Made by a program: the position numbers and the translations under genes. The notes under the pieces were generated by a model. The model was not told the DNA's origin, searched no databases, and saw nothing but the letters and a program-made list of their open reading frames with translations. 64,000 nt of DNA from OLB16 sp964422415. GTDB taxonomy: Bacteria; Hinthialibacterota; Hinthialibacteria; OLB16. Numbering within the stretch: position 1 is the first letter of the stretch; each line of letters opens with the position of its first letter. Where the stretch lies: the NCBI GenBank assembly GCA_964422415.1, contig CAYRBI010000011.1, positions 5,924 to 69,923 of the forward strand. Direction: 5' to 3'. Shown piece after piece: positions 19,001 through 26,145 of the stretch.

Positions 19001-21934
19001 CTGATCGACAAAGTATTGCTTGAGCTGCGATTGTGCGAGGGGGATCACTTCTTCGGCGGTGGCGTAAGAAATAGCCCGTGAGGACACAACCAGTGGCTTG
19101 TCCAGGTTGTCCAGAATGGGAAGCAGCAGATCCAGTTCCGCTGGTGGACCACGGAAGATGATGATGGAGGGATTGAACTCCTCATGTCTCCAGGTAGTGG
19201 TGGTCTTGTAGGAGGTATTCCCTTCCTCGGCCATCTTCTTCACAAGACGGTCAAGCGCCCCCGGAATGGCTTCTTCCGGCTTGGCGTTGTAGAACTGGCG
19301 GGTCCGCTCGGTGAGGGGTTTATCCAGCTGATCTAGAATCACTGTCAGGTGGGCGAGTTCCTCGGCGGGACCGCGCAGGTTGATCATCGATGGATTAAAG
19401 GGATCCCGGTCCCAGGTTACCGAGGGCTTGAAACCAAGCTGTCCATCCTTCTCATACTTTTCAGTCAGTAAGGTAAGGGCAGAGGCAAAAACCTCTTCCG
19501 GCTTCTGGGTAAAGAAACGGCGTTGTTGGACGGTAATGGCTTTGTCGATCTGATCCAGGATCGGAATGAGCATGTCGAGCTCGGCGGCGGGGCCACGGAA
19601 GATGACATCAGCTGGTTTGAGTTCATCCTTCTTCCATACCGTAATGGGGCGGTATCCGGGCTGGCCCGCATCGGCCATCCGTTGCACCATGATTTCCATG
19701 GCGGCGGGAATCGCCTCTTCCGGTTTTTTCTCGAAGAACTTACGTGTCCGCTCAATGGTAACCACATCCAACCGTTCCAACCAAGCGGAGAGTCGGGTGA
19801 GCTCATCGGCGGGGCCTTTGAGAGTGATTTGGGAAGCGTTAAGCGGATCGCGCTTCCAAGTAATCGAGTGCTGGTAGTTGGGTTGTCCCTCCTCAGCATA
19901 CTGCTTGAGCATAAGCTCGATGGCCTGAGGGAAAACCTCTTCGGGCGTACGGTTATTGAATTTCCGGGCCTGAGTGGTAAGAGGCTTATCGAGCTGATCG
20001 AGAATCGGGAACAAACGGTCGAGCTCGGTGGGGGGGCCCTTGATTACTAAGATCGACGGATTGAACTCCTCACGCTTCCAGGTAATCGAGGGACGGTAGT
20101 CGGCTTGCCCTTCTTCCTCCAGGCGTTTCACCATCCGCTCGATAGCAGCGGGAATGACCACCTCGGGAGTGGCGGAATAGATTGGACGGGTACGCTCTGC
20201 CAGAGGTTTATCGAGTTGATCAAGAAGCGCGGTGAGCCGCGTCAGTTCTTCTTGTGGACCGCGCAGGATAATCGCCGCTGGATTGAGTGGGTCACGCCGC
20301 CAGGTAGTAACCGGCTTGTACTTCGGGATGCCCTCATGGAGATATTGATCCACGAGGAGTTTGAGGGCCTCCGGGAAGACTTGTTCCGGTTGCTTGAAGA
20401 ACCGGCGTGTTTGGGTTGTCACCGGCATATCCAACCGGTCAAGTACCGGAAATAGATGGTCAAGTTCCTCAGTGGGACCCCGGAAGATCATCAGTGAGGG
20501 ATTAAACGGATCCACCTTCCAGGTTATGGAGTGCTTGTAACCGGGACGTCCGCTGTCCGCGTAATCCTTGACCATCAACTCAATGGCTTCATCCACAACC
20601 GTGCGCGGATCAGCGTAATTGAGTTTGCGTGAGCGGGTTGTGCGAGATTTATCGAGTTCATCCAAGACTGGTTCGAGAGCTTCAATCTCAGCGGTGGGAC
20701 CTTTGATAATCAGTTCGCGTGTGGAAGGCTCATACACCAGCGAGGTCTTGGGCATATCACCAATCAATCCACCGACCTGGACTAGACGCCGCAAGAAGGC
20801 TTGAGCTGACTGGATCAAGGCTTGCGGATCGGCGTAATTGACAGTACGCCGCTGGATCACTGTCTTTTCCGCCTCCTTGGGAGACACATCCAGACGATCG
20901 ATGATTTCAGTCACCGCCGAAACCTCACGTGCGGGACCCCGGATGATCAACGTGTTGAGACTCGGTTCCACCCGGATCGTGGTCTGAGGGGGGCCATCCC
21001 CCACCACACTGGCGAAGGTTTCGAGGAAGCTTTGGCAGGGTTTAAGAATCTCGCTGGCGGAAGCATTCTTGATAGCGCGTGAGACCGTGTTGATCTGCTG
21101 GCTCTTCTCCCGGTCCACAAGATCCACCAAGTTAGCGAAACGTTCGACATAAGAACGGGTATCGGAATAGAACAGGGTATTGGAGCCTTCATCGGCGGTG
21201 AGGGCCTCCCCATCGCGGACCATGGGCTTCAACCGGTCGACCATATCCTTGGCCTTGGTGAACTTCAGTTGACGAGTGAAGGTCATGATGTCCTCGCCAC
21301 CGGACTCAGGCCGTTCTCCCGTAACCAAGGGGATCTGGACCTTCCTGGCGTCGGCCAGCGGGAGCACCATGATGAGATCTCCCGTATCCACTACCGCAAT
21401 CCCCAGCGAGGATAAAACCTTGTAGAGCAGACGGAGGTTCTCGGCATCTGTTTGCGCACGCGGATTGATGAGGGTTACTTGCTTGGAGACCCCTTCACTC
21501 TTGAGAACGGGCTTCCCGGTCTTGTCAGAGAGGTATTTCAAGATCACGCCAATATCAGCGTTGTTGAAATTGAGTGGTGTTAATCCGCTCCCCGGGGTGG
21601 GAGCGGGAGTTGGGGTGGGCGCCACCGCCGGGGCAGGAACTGTTGTTGAGGCTGGAGCTGTTTCCGCTGTAGGTGCCACTGGAGCCGCTGGTGCTTCAGG
21701 TTGCACCGGAGGTATTGCTACCGGTGCGGCCGGAGCAGCCGCTGCCTTAGGTGGCTCCTGTGGTGGCGCGGCTTCTTCCGCCGCTGCTTGAGCCAGTCTT
21801 TGAGCTTCAGTCCGTGCCTTCACCATTCCCGCTGAGATAGGGGGCTCCGGCGGAGCACCGCTGTCCTGCGCGAACAGAGCAGACGTGTAGAATGCGGCGG
21901 CCAGAGCCGCCAAGATGAGACAATGGGTCCTCAT
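10058..21934 (-). CDS. gspD: Giant GspD-type secretin with ~47 tandem N domains
   Basis: A 3958-residue outer-membrane secretin; ordinary GspD has about 650-750 residues. Order: signal peptide (1-22), Pro/Ala-rich linker (about 28-117), N0 domain (about 118-203, LNFNNADIGVILKYLS), roughly 47 consecutive N-type domains (about 218-3642), secretin pore (about 3643-3910), Pro-rich tail. Each N domain is 57-100 residues and follows the pattern L-x-N-A-x-A, then S-N-S-L-I-I-x-G-P-x-x-E-V, ending x-x-L-D. The pore carries the family hallmarks VPFLNRLPYVGNKVFT and LLTFITPYIL. The last three N domains carry long loops rich in Tyr/Arg or Gly (poly-Gly near 11134-11170). The reading frame is intact over 11.9 kb. 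A GAGGGGAAGC site precedes the ATG. It is the last gsp gene, 194 bp after gspC. What the array does is unknown; a long periplasmic or flexible ring system is inferred. Confidence 0.93.
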   Translation of the reverse strand: MRTHCLILAALAAAFYTSALFAQDSGAPPEPPISAGMVKARTEAQRLAQAAAEEAAPPQEPPKAAAAPAAPVAIPPVQPEAPAAPVAPTAETAPASTTVPAPAVAPTPTPAPTPGSGLTPLNFNNADIGVILKYLSDKTGKPVLKSEGVSKQVTLINPRAQTDAENLRLLYKVLSSLGIAVVDTGDLIMVLPLADARKVQIPLVTGERPESGGEDIMTFTRQLKFTKAKDMVDRLKPMVRDGEALTADEGSNTLFYSDTRSYVERFANLVDLVDREKSQQINTVSRAIKNASASEILKPCQSFLETFASVVGDGPPQTTIRVEPSLNTLIIRGPAREVSAVTEIIDRLDVSPKEAEKTVIQRRTVNYADPQALIQSAQAFLRRLVQVGGLIGDMPKTSLVYEPSTRELIIKGPTAEIEALEPVLDELDKSRTTRSRKLNYADPRTVVDEAIELMVKDYADSGRPGYKHSITWKVDPFNPSLMIFRGPTEELDHLFPVLDRLDMPVTTQTRRFFKQPEQVFPEALKLLVDQYLHEGIPKYKPVTTWRRDPLNPAAIILRGPQEELTRLTALLDQLDKPLAERTRPIYSATPEVVIPAAIERMVKRLEEEGQADYRPSITWKREEFNPSILVIKGPPTELDRLFPILDQLDKPLTTQARKFNNRTPEEVFPQAIELMLKQYAEEGQPNYQHSITWKRDPLNASQITLKGPADELTRLSAWLERLDVVTIERTRKFFEKKPEEAIPAAMEIMVQRMADAGQPGYRPITVWKKDELKPADVIFRGPAAELDMLIPILDQIDKAITVQQRRFFTQKPEEVFASALTLLTEKYEKDGQLGFKPSVTWDRDPFNPSMINLRGPAEELAHLTVILDQLDKPLTERTRQFYNAKPEEAIPGALDRLVKKMAEEGNTSYKTTTTWRHEEFNPSIIIFRGPPAELDLLLPILDNLDKPLVVSSRAISYATAEEVIPLAQSQLKQYFVDQGRPEYVPLTTFRVDPVNHNLVMRGPQEEITALTTILAGIDIPRAQSTNLTSQEFAYNLAKPADLIAAAKSFLERRVAQEGKPGDKPGVTYQDNPVTRSISLRGPAAQIPYVVSVMTAVEQTTRRDSKPLIIYPKRTTAAQLYTDLYQFVTAAYPAGSAPQLVQLPRLDALVISARPEDQARLLQWIDVLDSEGAETKTIKMIPIENTVPSTLVSAIRTLLPSTSSGMVPDDASSRLIIRDSTAAIEQIQGIIKELDQPIESKDIIFEVKHFKAASIYSAKSALDEFSTQLAQFSGKAKSKARIILEPTSLSVLIFGKKEDVKQLVEMADKLDVMALGDSKPRVVQLKNAKANEVYSQISQVITTITNKQNPPLIIPDARMNSLLVAASPADVTKVIDLIQGLDAPSGETFEPTIVKLENAEVSYLYSTISQLMTGAGKVIPDYRSNSLVILDTKANVERLMPFIKKLDTSEGIEDLVLEIYQSQSANIYYLHDTLYTYANNLAMKKGKARARTLVQLEPYTSRLIFLGERDDVKDLLALAEKLDKVTFAGSKPTFIYLKNAEATLVASRLTAIKTNLTSQQNPPSITPDARLNMLIVAGSPADASKIQEIVKAMDVPGTGLLTQKLLSLENAEATTLSSIIQPLLSEAGKSLPDARTNSLLILDSTDSVNRVLPIIEKLDTAESKENFVVHVIELKTTNIYAIFTPLSQYVERIVTAKGQSRARPVISVDPSSQAIIAIGREDDVKEIERIAQELDKLQWQDQKPEFIQIKNGIASTVAVGIRSLMPTLAKGGATTLILPDDRINLIMVLAQPNDIEKIRSIIEKLDVADAGDLITKIINLKDAPASSVYYPIYTLKSPRGYVTYDYASNSIVIRDTTASIQRLEKLIAVLDTSDAKNLCTKIVPVKNAPAVSIYTPIYTLKSPRGFVSYDNNSNSLIIRDITPEVERLEKIVADLDTSGATGEWVTKVRTLHQIEPANVVTVVTSLSTQMMTKKNKTRPSMYAYSEPTSGSIIIIGPTEEVKPALEIVEQLEAAGKAGGNVRLFFLKYTKAMQLANQLSQVFRTARTTAGTVQTTVISDQFTNSLIAIGSDTDLKRLDELVAKLDIPNAAGLEVEIFPVEGVNAAQLVTYLKTLSGPQGELASDASTNSLVVIDTRDVIQRIGKVVKELAQKGGGITTRIRKLDYGQAATMVAPILNFLSLDATRKGRTSPRSGVFAETSTNAVIIFGPTDEVKTIEALITQLDTQDVAGREPHIFTLKYIQAQQFINQLATMLAQSNVGGVRSAIIAEPTSNSLIVIAPERDVKRLETILQKIDVPETGGLETRIYDLKRASAANLSKNLAPPVLSVRGKAFAEPGTNMLIVTDTPESLEKVKQFIDQIDLAKGEVISKIRRLENTSVTSLSTPLQQFISYQAQTKGMTQPMTQVMTDPASNSLIIYGPTDEVDQVLGLIQQLDAESLFEREPKIIPLRKAKAVTLAPVLEQLLVMDRTGSNIPQVLPEPNSNSLIILAPKADILRAEELLVTLDQTETPGVERHVFRLKNADAETLLDNVRIVAGEDAKLFADAASNSLIYIDTTANIEELAKLIEQLDVPGMEGEITTQVIPLKNSNAEVIDNTLDNFVEQIALRKGRSHRPLTSVTSDGDSNSVVIIGPTDEVDLVKGLIAKLDAETLYNREPRIIPLQKAHAVTLAPILEELLIVDRKGENVPRVFAEPESNSLILLASKQDIDRAQELLKTLDQTEAPGVQTHVFRLKNADAQTFVPNIRAVVGPTAKLFADITSNSLVYTDTTANIEELAKLIEQLDAPGLEGELITQVVPLKNNNATIVDNTISEFVQHISVRKGRASRPLTRVTSDASSNSIVIIGPTDEVNLVLGLVKDLDAESLVDREPKIVPLQKAHAITLAPVLEQLLILDKKGQNLPRVIAEAESNSLIILASKADILRAQELLVTLDQTQAPGVETHVFRLKNADAQSLVVNVRAVAGPTAKIFADVPSNAIIYTDTKANIEELGKLIEQLDTPGMEGELITKVIPLRNTTSTVVDTTLSEFAAHISIRKGRAQRPMTRVTSDASTNSIIIIGPTDEVDQLSTLLAELDKDNLREREPKTYFLENAQAVQVGTQITQIMSQISTGGNAARIVSNAENNALLVMANPSDRAIIEQMIKTLDSPEGGLRRVHILKLKNADAIALAQSLRTTLSQSAAITSHADSNSIIIADTDSNVQKLTEIIKELDEQSQREDLASEVFALENSKAGAISAPLQAIITQFNTQRPRKNKLPLLSFSDTEANSLVIIGASDEVHQLGRIVKELDAESLSNRKPEVFFLEYARAQDLATEITQLFTQAAARMGTPAKIVADDWANALLVIADPRDMEWVRRLIKELDTREGRKRVVEIFTLENADASVLSERLQGLFNPGSETGGRSRRRNYYDDYFFSGRRTEALTEGQVTIIADSRLNALIVTAEPQDMNQVADLIDALDIQAPNLEGPKVYHIENGEAETLAKTLQNLFSDTDYQGGYYYPIEREAAISGLSGKVRVTADATTNSIIVMASSPRAFDVIEQMLKELDKPSVQSGRTNLIPVKNALAQDLQKLLTDLFKPDENAESNRRRFFFNDFFGGGGGGGGTGGGSFSNLIGKVRIEADTRTNSLLVITPEMYRPSVEKLIESLDAPTQQVLLETLIVEVTLGDDCDQGIKWGVDPTTGNVGSVTIGNREVLSFDNDRSELIDTNSYGTSILNSAAENLQFFSLNSTSFNAVVNFLESNRKVNVQSRPSILTANNQRALVRVGTRTPTIKSIDVTSGGSTNTSVEYEKLGLTLQVTPHINSQTVVSLSINLTDGAIDPTVEPLNGQAYTFTDREFKTNLQVENHHTAVLAGVISEQVADQVHKVPFLNRLPYVGNKVFTNKARSSEKVELLTFITPYILNSQADVLMATEMSRNRTSSQVLKKVDLINGDWPEEFVGESVDVNPAMPEMVVPEPPQPQPPR
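11009..21283 (-). repeat. Protein-coding tandem array of ~47 secretin N domains
   Basis: Manual parsing at the recurring x-L-D domain ends gives about 47 units averaging 73 residues. Three architectures can be told apart: alternating two-type units (19100-20650), triplets of 76+71+65 residues (16325-18232) and triplets of 77+71+65 residues (12716-14854). Units are clearly diverged at DNA level, so this is an old coding array and not a recent satellite. Confidence 0.88.
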
Positions 21935-22128
21935 GCTTCCCCTCTTCGATCCTGGCCCTTAGCTTTCCCAGTTAAGCCATTTGTCGGACCGGTACAGATT
22001 CGGTTGGCCATGCCGTCAGGACTCCCCAGCCCCTACTGGCGGACATGTGTAGCTCCGAACCCCACAGGGTTTTTATACCCCTCCACCGAGCTATCGCGGT
22101 GAATTGGATCGAGCCCGTTTACCTCTCC
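21935..22128. other. Intergenic gap between gspC and gspD
   Basis: 194 bp, the only sizeable gap inside the otherwise overlapping gsp operon. Apart from the GAGGGG ribosome-binding site just before the gspD ATG, I see no clear terminator or promoter. Its presence leaves room for separate control of the giant secretin gene. Confidence 0.4.
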
Positions 22129-22560
22129 TCACAGCCCCGGGTGCAAGATAAGTTCCCGGGGACTATCCGAACCATCCTCGCGGATGGAGACGGAACCAAT
22201 GTTGATTTTCTCAATAACTGCTTTTTCGATACGATCGCCCGTTTTTACTTCACGGCCATTGATGACCGCGTAATCCCCTAAAATCGCGCTCACTGTATAG
22301 GCGGGTGACGGATGAAAAAAGAAGGTCGCTTCGACGGCCCTAACCGCTGGAGCCTCTTCTTTCTTGCGATCCTTGTGGAGACTCCTTCCCCCACCCGGAC
22401 TAATGACTCTTTCCGTGAGCGTCTGCCAGCTTTGCACGGACAGGTAGAGTGTCAACCCCTGCACCAAAACCAACCCACAGAGCAGAACCACACCAGCCGT
22501 CCAGCCCCACTTCTTGACGAGGGCGAGCCACTCCTCCTTGGTCTTCGGGATCCTCTTCAC
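22129..22560 (-). CDS. gspC: Short GspC/PilP-like T2SS assembly protein
   Basis: 143 residues: a short cytoplasmic stretch, one membrane helix (about 20-38, TAGVVLLCGLVLVQGLTLYL), a linker, then a small beta domain (about 80-140) with AILGDYAVINGREVKTGD, which matches the homology region of GspC/PilP that binds the secretin N0 domain. Classical GspC is about twice as long and has a C-terminal PDZ or coiled coil; neither is present. The start overlaps the gspM stop by four bases. Placed between gspM and gspD, it is best read as the inner-membrane connector to the giant secretin. The exact family (GspC, GspB-like or PilP) is not certain. Confidence 0.75.
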   Translation of the reverse strand: MKRIPKTKEEWLALVKKWGWTAGVVLLCGLVLVQGLTLYLSVQSWQTLTERVISPGGGRSLHKDRKKEEAPAVRAVEATFFFHPSPAYTVSAILGDYAVINGREVKTGDRIEKAVIEKINIGSVSIREDGSDSPRELILHPGL

Positions 22561-23099
22561 TTTTTACCCCCCTCAGCGGGTCCATAATAGGACCTTAAAG
22601 TGAGGTTTGCTACGATTTTATTGGCCTCCTCCGCTGGTTTCATGTCCCAACTCTCAAGACAGACCAAGTAGACACCTTTTTGGATCTCATCCACGAATTT
22701 AACCAAGGCATTCAAGTCCGAGGTGGAGGTGAGGTGGTAGTTAATCGTTTGAAACTTCCGCCCTTTTTTGGGCTGAGTGGCTGTTAGCGTTGGAAAACTC
22801 AACCCACTGCTTCGAGCTACTCCATCAATATGACTCAAGACTTTGGCTGAATCCTCCGTAGACGGTAGGGAGAAATCACCTATGTGCATCTTGTTAAGAG
22901 CATTTGTCACCATTTGTTGAGTATTCTCCAGCCGTCCTAGGCTGACAGTAAGATCTTCACGAAACTCAAGGGGACTTTCGCCCGCCCCCACCCCGGCCCT
23001 TTTGCCAAGCCAGTAGATTCCAAAGCCAAGCGCTAATACCACCGTGACGACAAGCAGAACTACTTCACGTTGGGAGACTTCCCTGCCCGCCAGGTTCAT
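22557..23099 (-). CDS. gspM: GspM/PilO-like T2SS inner-membrane protein
   Basis: 180 residues with a short N-terminal cytoplasmic tail, one membrane helix (about 13-30, VVLLVVTVVLALGFGIYWL), a coiled-coil stretch and a periplasmic ferredoxin-like fold (about 90-170, INYHLTSTSDLNALVKFVDEIQ). This is the layout of GspM and PilO, which pair with GspL/PilN in the inner-membrane platform. Its start overlaps gspL and its end overlaps gspC by four bases each. Assignment rests on architecture and position more than on strong sequence motifs. Confidence 0.8.
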   Translation of the reverse strand: MNLAGREVSQREVVLLVVTVVLALGFGIYWLGKRAGVGAGESPLEFREDLTVSLGRLENTQQMVTNALNKMHIGDFSLPSTEDSAKVLSHIDGVARSSGLSFPTLTATQPKKGRKFQTINYHLTSTSDLNALVKFVDEIQKGVYLVCLESWDMKPAEEANKIVANLTLRSYYGPAEGGKK

Positions 23100-24718
23100 G
23101 AGTTTCCCTCTTTCTTATCCTGCTGCTTCTGTTTCTCTTCTTGTTTCTCTTGTTGTTTCTGTTTCTTCTCCCGGTTCTCTTTCCTCTGCTGGCGGAGTGC
23201 TTCTCGCTCCTCTTGGGTCTTCGTTGGTTTGGGCAGATCAGCCTTGGTGGTTTGTTGTGGCGTCGGTGTCGGAACAGCGGCCGGTACGACACTCGGAGCA
23301 GGAGTGGGTGTCGGAGCACCCGGGGTGCCCTCGGGTTGAGGCTGAGTGAGTGGCGTGTACCGCTCCACCTTGGATGGATCGAAGTCGGCCATGATCTGGA
23401 AAGAAAGCTTTTTGTCTTCCGCTCCGGTTTTGATAATGCGGACACGCTCTTTCAAGGGATCCATTTTCTTCAAAAGCGTCACCAGTTCATCAACTCCCGC
23501 CTGGTTCTCTGTGTTCCCATCGATTCGGACCCCCATCCCTTGACCATAGGAGAAGTTTTTAAAGAGCGTCTTTTTGGAGACCTGATCACTCAGTTGAAGC
23601 CAGATGCTCCCCCAGTCGGCGCGGATCTTGGAGAGGTCCGACAACGCCTCTTTCTGCTGATCCAAAAGCAGCTGTTTTAAGGCGATCTGGTCTCGTTGCG
23701 GCTCGAGCGACTTCATATTTGTCCGTCCCACCCGTCCCGAGGCCCACCACAGTGAGAGACTTAAAACAAGCAAGGCCCCGACGATGATCGCTTGACGGGG
23801 GATTTCGACCACCGTGGCAACCCGCTTCAACTCTCCGCGCTGACGTTCCTCCGAATCTCCAAAGAGGATCGAGGGCTCCCGGCCCTCCAACCGGAGTCTT
23901 CGCAGAGCCAGCAGACTGGCGGGAACTGAGAGTTGTTCGGTCACACCCAGGAAAAGGTCTTCGTTGAGCAGATTCTCGGAAGCGGGCGGGATGAGATCCG
24001 GCAATGACAGGATCCGTTTTCTCAACCGGTCGGAGGTAAAGATGGAGAGGATCGCCTTGCTCTCATCGCGAGACTGGAAGGGGCGGCGGAGATCCGCCAG
24101 CAAGGCCTCCCAGGGTTCGCCAGGTTCGCGCACATACGCCAACAGGGAGTTCATCCCCTGTTCACTACCACGGATCAATGTAGCCCGCCGTTCACCCCAG
24201 ACGGTCAGGAGATCGATATCCGACCCACGCATCGCGGCCATTTCCTGCCAGAGATGGGGGCCTTCGGGGATCCAACCCGCGATGTCAATCTTCCGCTCCT
24301 CGAAGACAGTCTCCCATTCGGAGTAAAGATTCAGAGGGGTCGCCACCACATCCACCAGGGTCGAATGTGAGGCTTCATCCACCTGAGTCCGGTAGGTCCA
24401 GTGCATCTGGCTAAGGGGGAGTGGCAGGTCCTCCTCGATCGCCAAGGGGATCGCTTGGGTGACTGTCTTGAGGTCGGTTCCGGGAATAGTAATCCGGCGG
24501 TGGGCGCATTCCGCCGCACCCGCGATGATCCATACCCGCTTGGGTTTCATTCGCATGCGGGTCGCGCGCGCCAACCATTGGTCCAAGGCCGCGCTGATAC
24601 TATAGGAGGATGTCATCCGGCCGGACGCGAGGATTTCGGTCTTCGACTGCCAGACCAACCACTCGGCGCCATCGGCCCCAGCCCGGATTGCGGCTTCGGT
24701 AATCTTGCGTGAGATCAT
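23096..24718 (-). CDS. gspL: GspL-like T2SS platform protein with charged C-terminal tail
   Basis: 540 residues. The N-terminal 300 residues match the cytoplasmic actin-like domain of GspL/PilM (AIPLAIEEDLPLPLSQMHW), which contacts GspE. One membrane helix follows (about 315-332, AIIVGALLVLSLSLWW), then a periplasmic ferredoxin-like domain (about 350-450). The end is unusual: a Pro/Thr-rich stretch and a 40-residue run dominated by Glu, Lys, Gln and Arg (about 500-540), not typical of GspL. Start and stop both overlap neighbours by four bases. The tail may be a periplasmic helix binding other machine parts, but that is a guess. Confidence 0.87.
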   Translation of the reverse strand: MISRKITEAAIRAGADGAEWLVWQSKTEILASGRMTSSYSISAALDQWLARATRMRMKPKRVWIIAGAAECAHRRITIPGTDLKTVTQAIPLAIEEDLPLPLSQMHWTYRTQVDEASHSTLVDVVATPLNLYSEWETVFEERKIDIAGWIPEGPHLWQEMAAMRGSDIDLLTVWGERRATLIRGSEQGMNSLLAYVREPGEPWEALLADLRRPFQSRDESKAILSIFTSDRLRKRILSLPDLIPPASENLLNEDLFLGVTEQLSVPASLLALRRLRLEGREPSILFGDSEERQRGELKRVATVVEIPRQAIIVGALLVLSLSLWWASGRVGRTNMKSLEPQRDQIALKQLLLDQQKEALSDLSKIRADWGSIWLQLSDQVSKKTLFKNFSYGQGMGVRIDGNTENQAGVDELVTLLKKMDPLKERVRIIKTGAEDKKLSFQIMADFDPSKVERYTPLTQPQPEGTPGAPTPTPAPSVVPAAVPTPTPQQTTKADLPKPTKTQEEREALRQQRKENREKKQKQQEKQEEKQKQQDKKEGNS

Positions 24719-26145
24719 CTCATTGTCCGGTAGTACAAGAACTTCGGCTTAGCGCCACTCTGATCGATCACCGCCTGGATGGAGGCGTAGGCCTTGCTGT
24801 CGGAAAGATAACCTACCGCACGGGCCTCAAAAACACACGATCGAACCGACACCAACGGAAACAGCTCCTTGAATGTATCAAGATTCATCCCCTCGAGCGA
24901 GATGAGCTCTCCTGTGGAGGTAAAAGCCTGTTCGTCGGCTCCACGGCGCGCCAGGATAGCCTCCGCTAAGCTATCTGTAATTCCTGGCAGACACAACAGA
25001 ACTTCCTTGGGCGCGGTGTTCACATTGACCACGCCTGGGATGATCTCCTCGTCCTTTGTTGTCAGATCATCACAAGCTTCCTTGAACTCATCCTCGGTCA
25101 GCATGGCCTCAGCGGAGAGTTTCCCCTCGCTGGTAGTACTGTCCGTCTCCGCGTTGGCGGATTGGGAGGAGCTCTCACTCGCTGCGCTCTTCCTATTGTC
25201 TTCCGTTTCCGTCCCGCTGGAGGCGGAATTACCGGATTGGTTTTCCGAATTGCTCGAACTGGCAATCAGATCGGTAATCTCCTTTACCTTCGTCTTCTCC
25301 CGGGCCGTAATAAACTTGTCGATTTTGCTGTCGGGAACTTTGCCCTTTAGACGTTCCTTGAGTTGTTCGGCGGCCGCGGTGTTGACATTCAACCGCTTTT
25401 CCCCCCCGGCATTCACATTCTTCACATAGGAATAGAGGGTGATATAGGGGAGAAGACCACGATCCAGTTTGCCATCGCCATTATCGGGCGGGTCATTTTT
25501 ATTACGATCATTTTCGGCGGTTTGCAGGATACCATCCCGGTTCGCATCTTCACCATATAAACGGCCGGGGGTGATGTCCTTGACCAAGAGGAGTTCACCC
25601 AGGGTTTTGAATTCACCATTCCGGGGCGAGTAAGGAGATGACAACTCACTGTAATACTCCTCCTCGGCGCCCCCACTGGTAACCTCACTATCGGAATCCC
25701 GCCAGTCAACAATCGCGGCGGCACGGGCGGAATTCATGCCCGGGAGCTTTTCAAGCATCTCCTTGGTGGCGGTGTTGATATTCAATTTGGAATTCTCATC
25801 ACGTAGGCCGAAGCAGGTTCCGCCTTCCTCCGAGTTGACATCATCGGTGTAGATCTGAAAGAACCCTTTTCCCAGCGTGGCTTCCTCGAACAGCTGCCCG
25901 GCTCCAGCCCAATCGCCCGAAAGATCCGTGTGGCCCTCGGCATTTTCCTCAGTCAGATCCGCGAAAGCCAGGTACAAGGCACTTTCCGCCAGCAACTCAG
26001 CCTCAAACTTGTCCAGGTCGTTTTTGGTGGTCAAGAACTCCAAGGTCGAGAGGTGGTAATAGCTGGTTCCCAGGATCGCCAGTACGACCATCATCCACAG
26101 CACAATGAGCAGGATCAGGCCCCTTTCGGCCGGCGGGGGGGTCAT
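24715..26145 (-). CDS. gspK: GspK-like minor pseudopilin
   Basis: 476 residues. The N terminus has the prepilin-type pattern (PPPAERGLILLIVLWMMVVLAIL) lacking the usual Glu at +5, as in GspK, the large pseudopilin that caps the pseudopilus tip. Two helix-hairpin-helix-like segments typical of the GspK family are clear: INTATKEMLEKLPGMNSARA and VNVNTAPKEVLLCLPGIT. Between them is a low-complexity insertion of Ser, Asn, Thr and Glu (about 25105-25270). An acidic Asp/Asn-rich calcium-site-like segment (DANRDGILQTAENDRNKND) occurs near residue 200. ATG 26143-26145 overlaps the gspJ stop, so the longer upstream frame is rejected. Confidence 0.9.
   Translation of the reverse strand: MTPPPAERGLILLIVLWMMVVLAILGTSYYHLSTLEFLTTKNDLDKFEAELLAESALYLAFADLTEENAEGHTDLSGDWAGAGQLFEEATLGKGFFQIYTDDVNSEEGGTCFGLRDENSKLNINTATKEMLEKLPGMNSARAAAIVDWRDSDSEVTSGGAEEEYYSELSSPYSPRNGEFKTLGELLLVKDITPGRLYGEDANRDGILQTAENDRNKNDPPDNGDGKLDRGLLPYITLYSYVKNVNAGGEKRLNVNTAAAEQLKERLKGKVPDSKIDKFITAREKTKVKEITDLIASSSNSENQSGNSASSGTETEDNRKSAASESSSQSANAETDSTTSEGKLSAEAMLTEDEFKEACDDLTTKDEEIIPGVVNVNTAPKEVLLCLPGITDSLAEAILARRGADEQAFTSTGELISLEGMNLDTFKELFPLVSVRSCVFEARAVGYLSDSKAYASIQAVIDQSGAKPKFLYYRTMR

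Noticed and set aside
10017..21791. Numerous plus-strand frames opposite gspD
   Set aside because: They mirror the repeats of the sense gene, lack ribosome-binding sites and recognisable domains, and are shadow frames.
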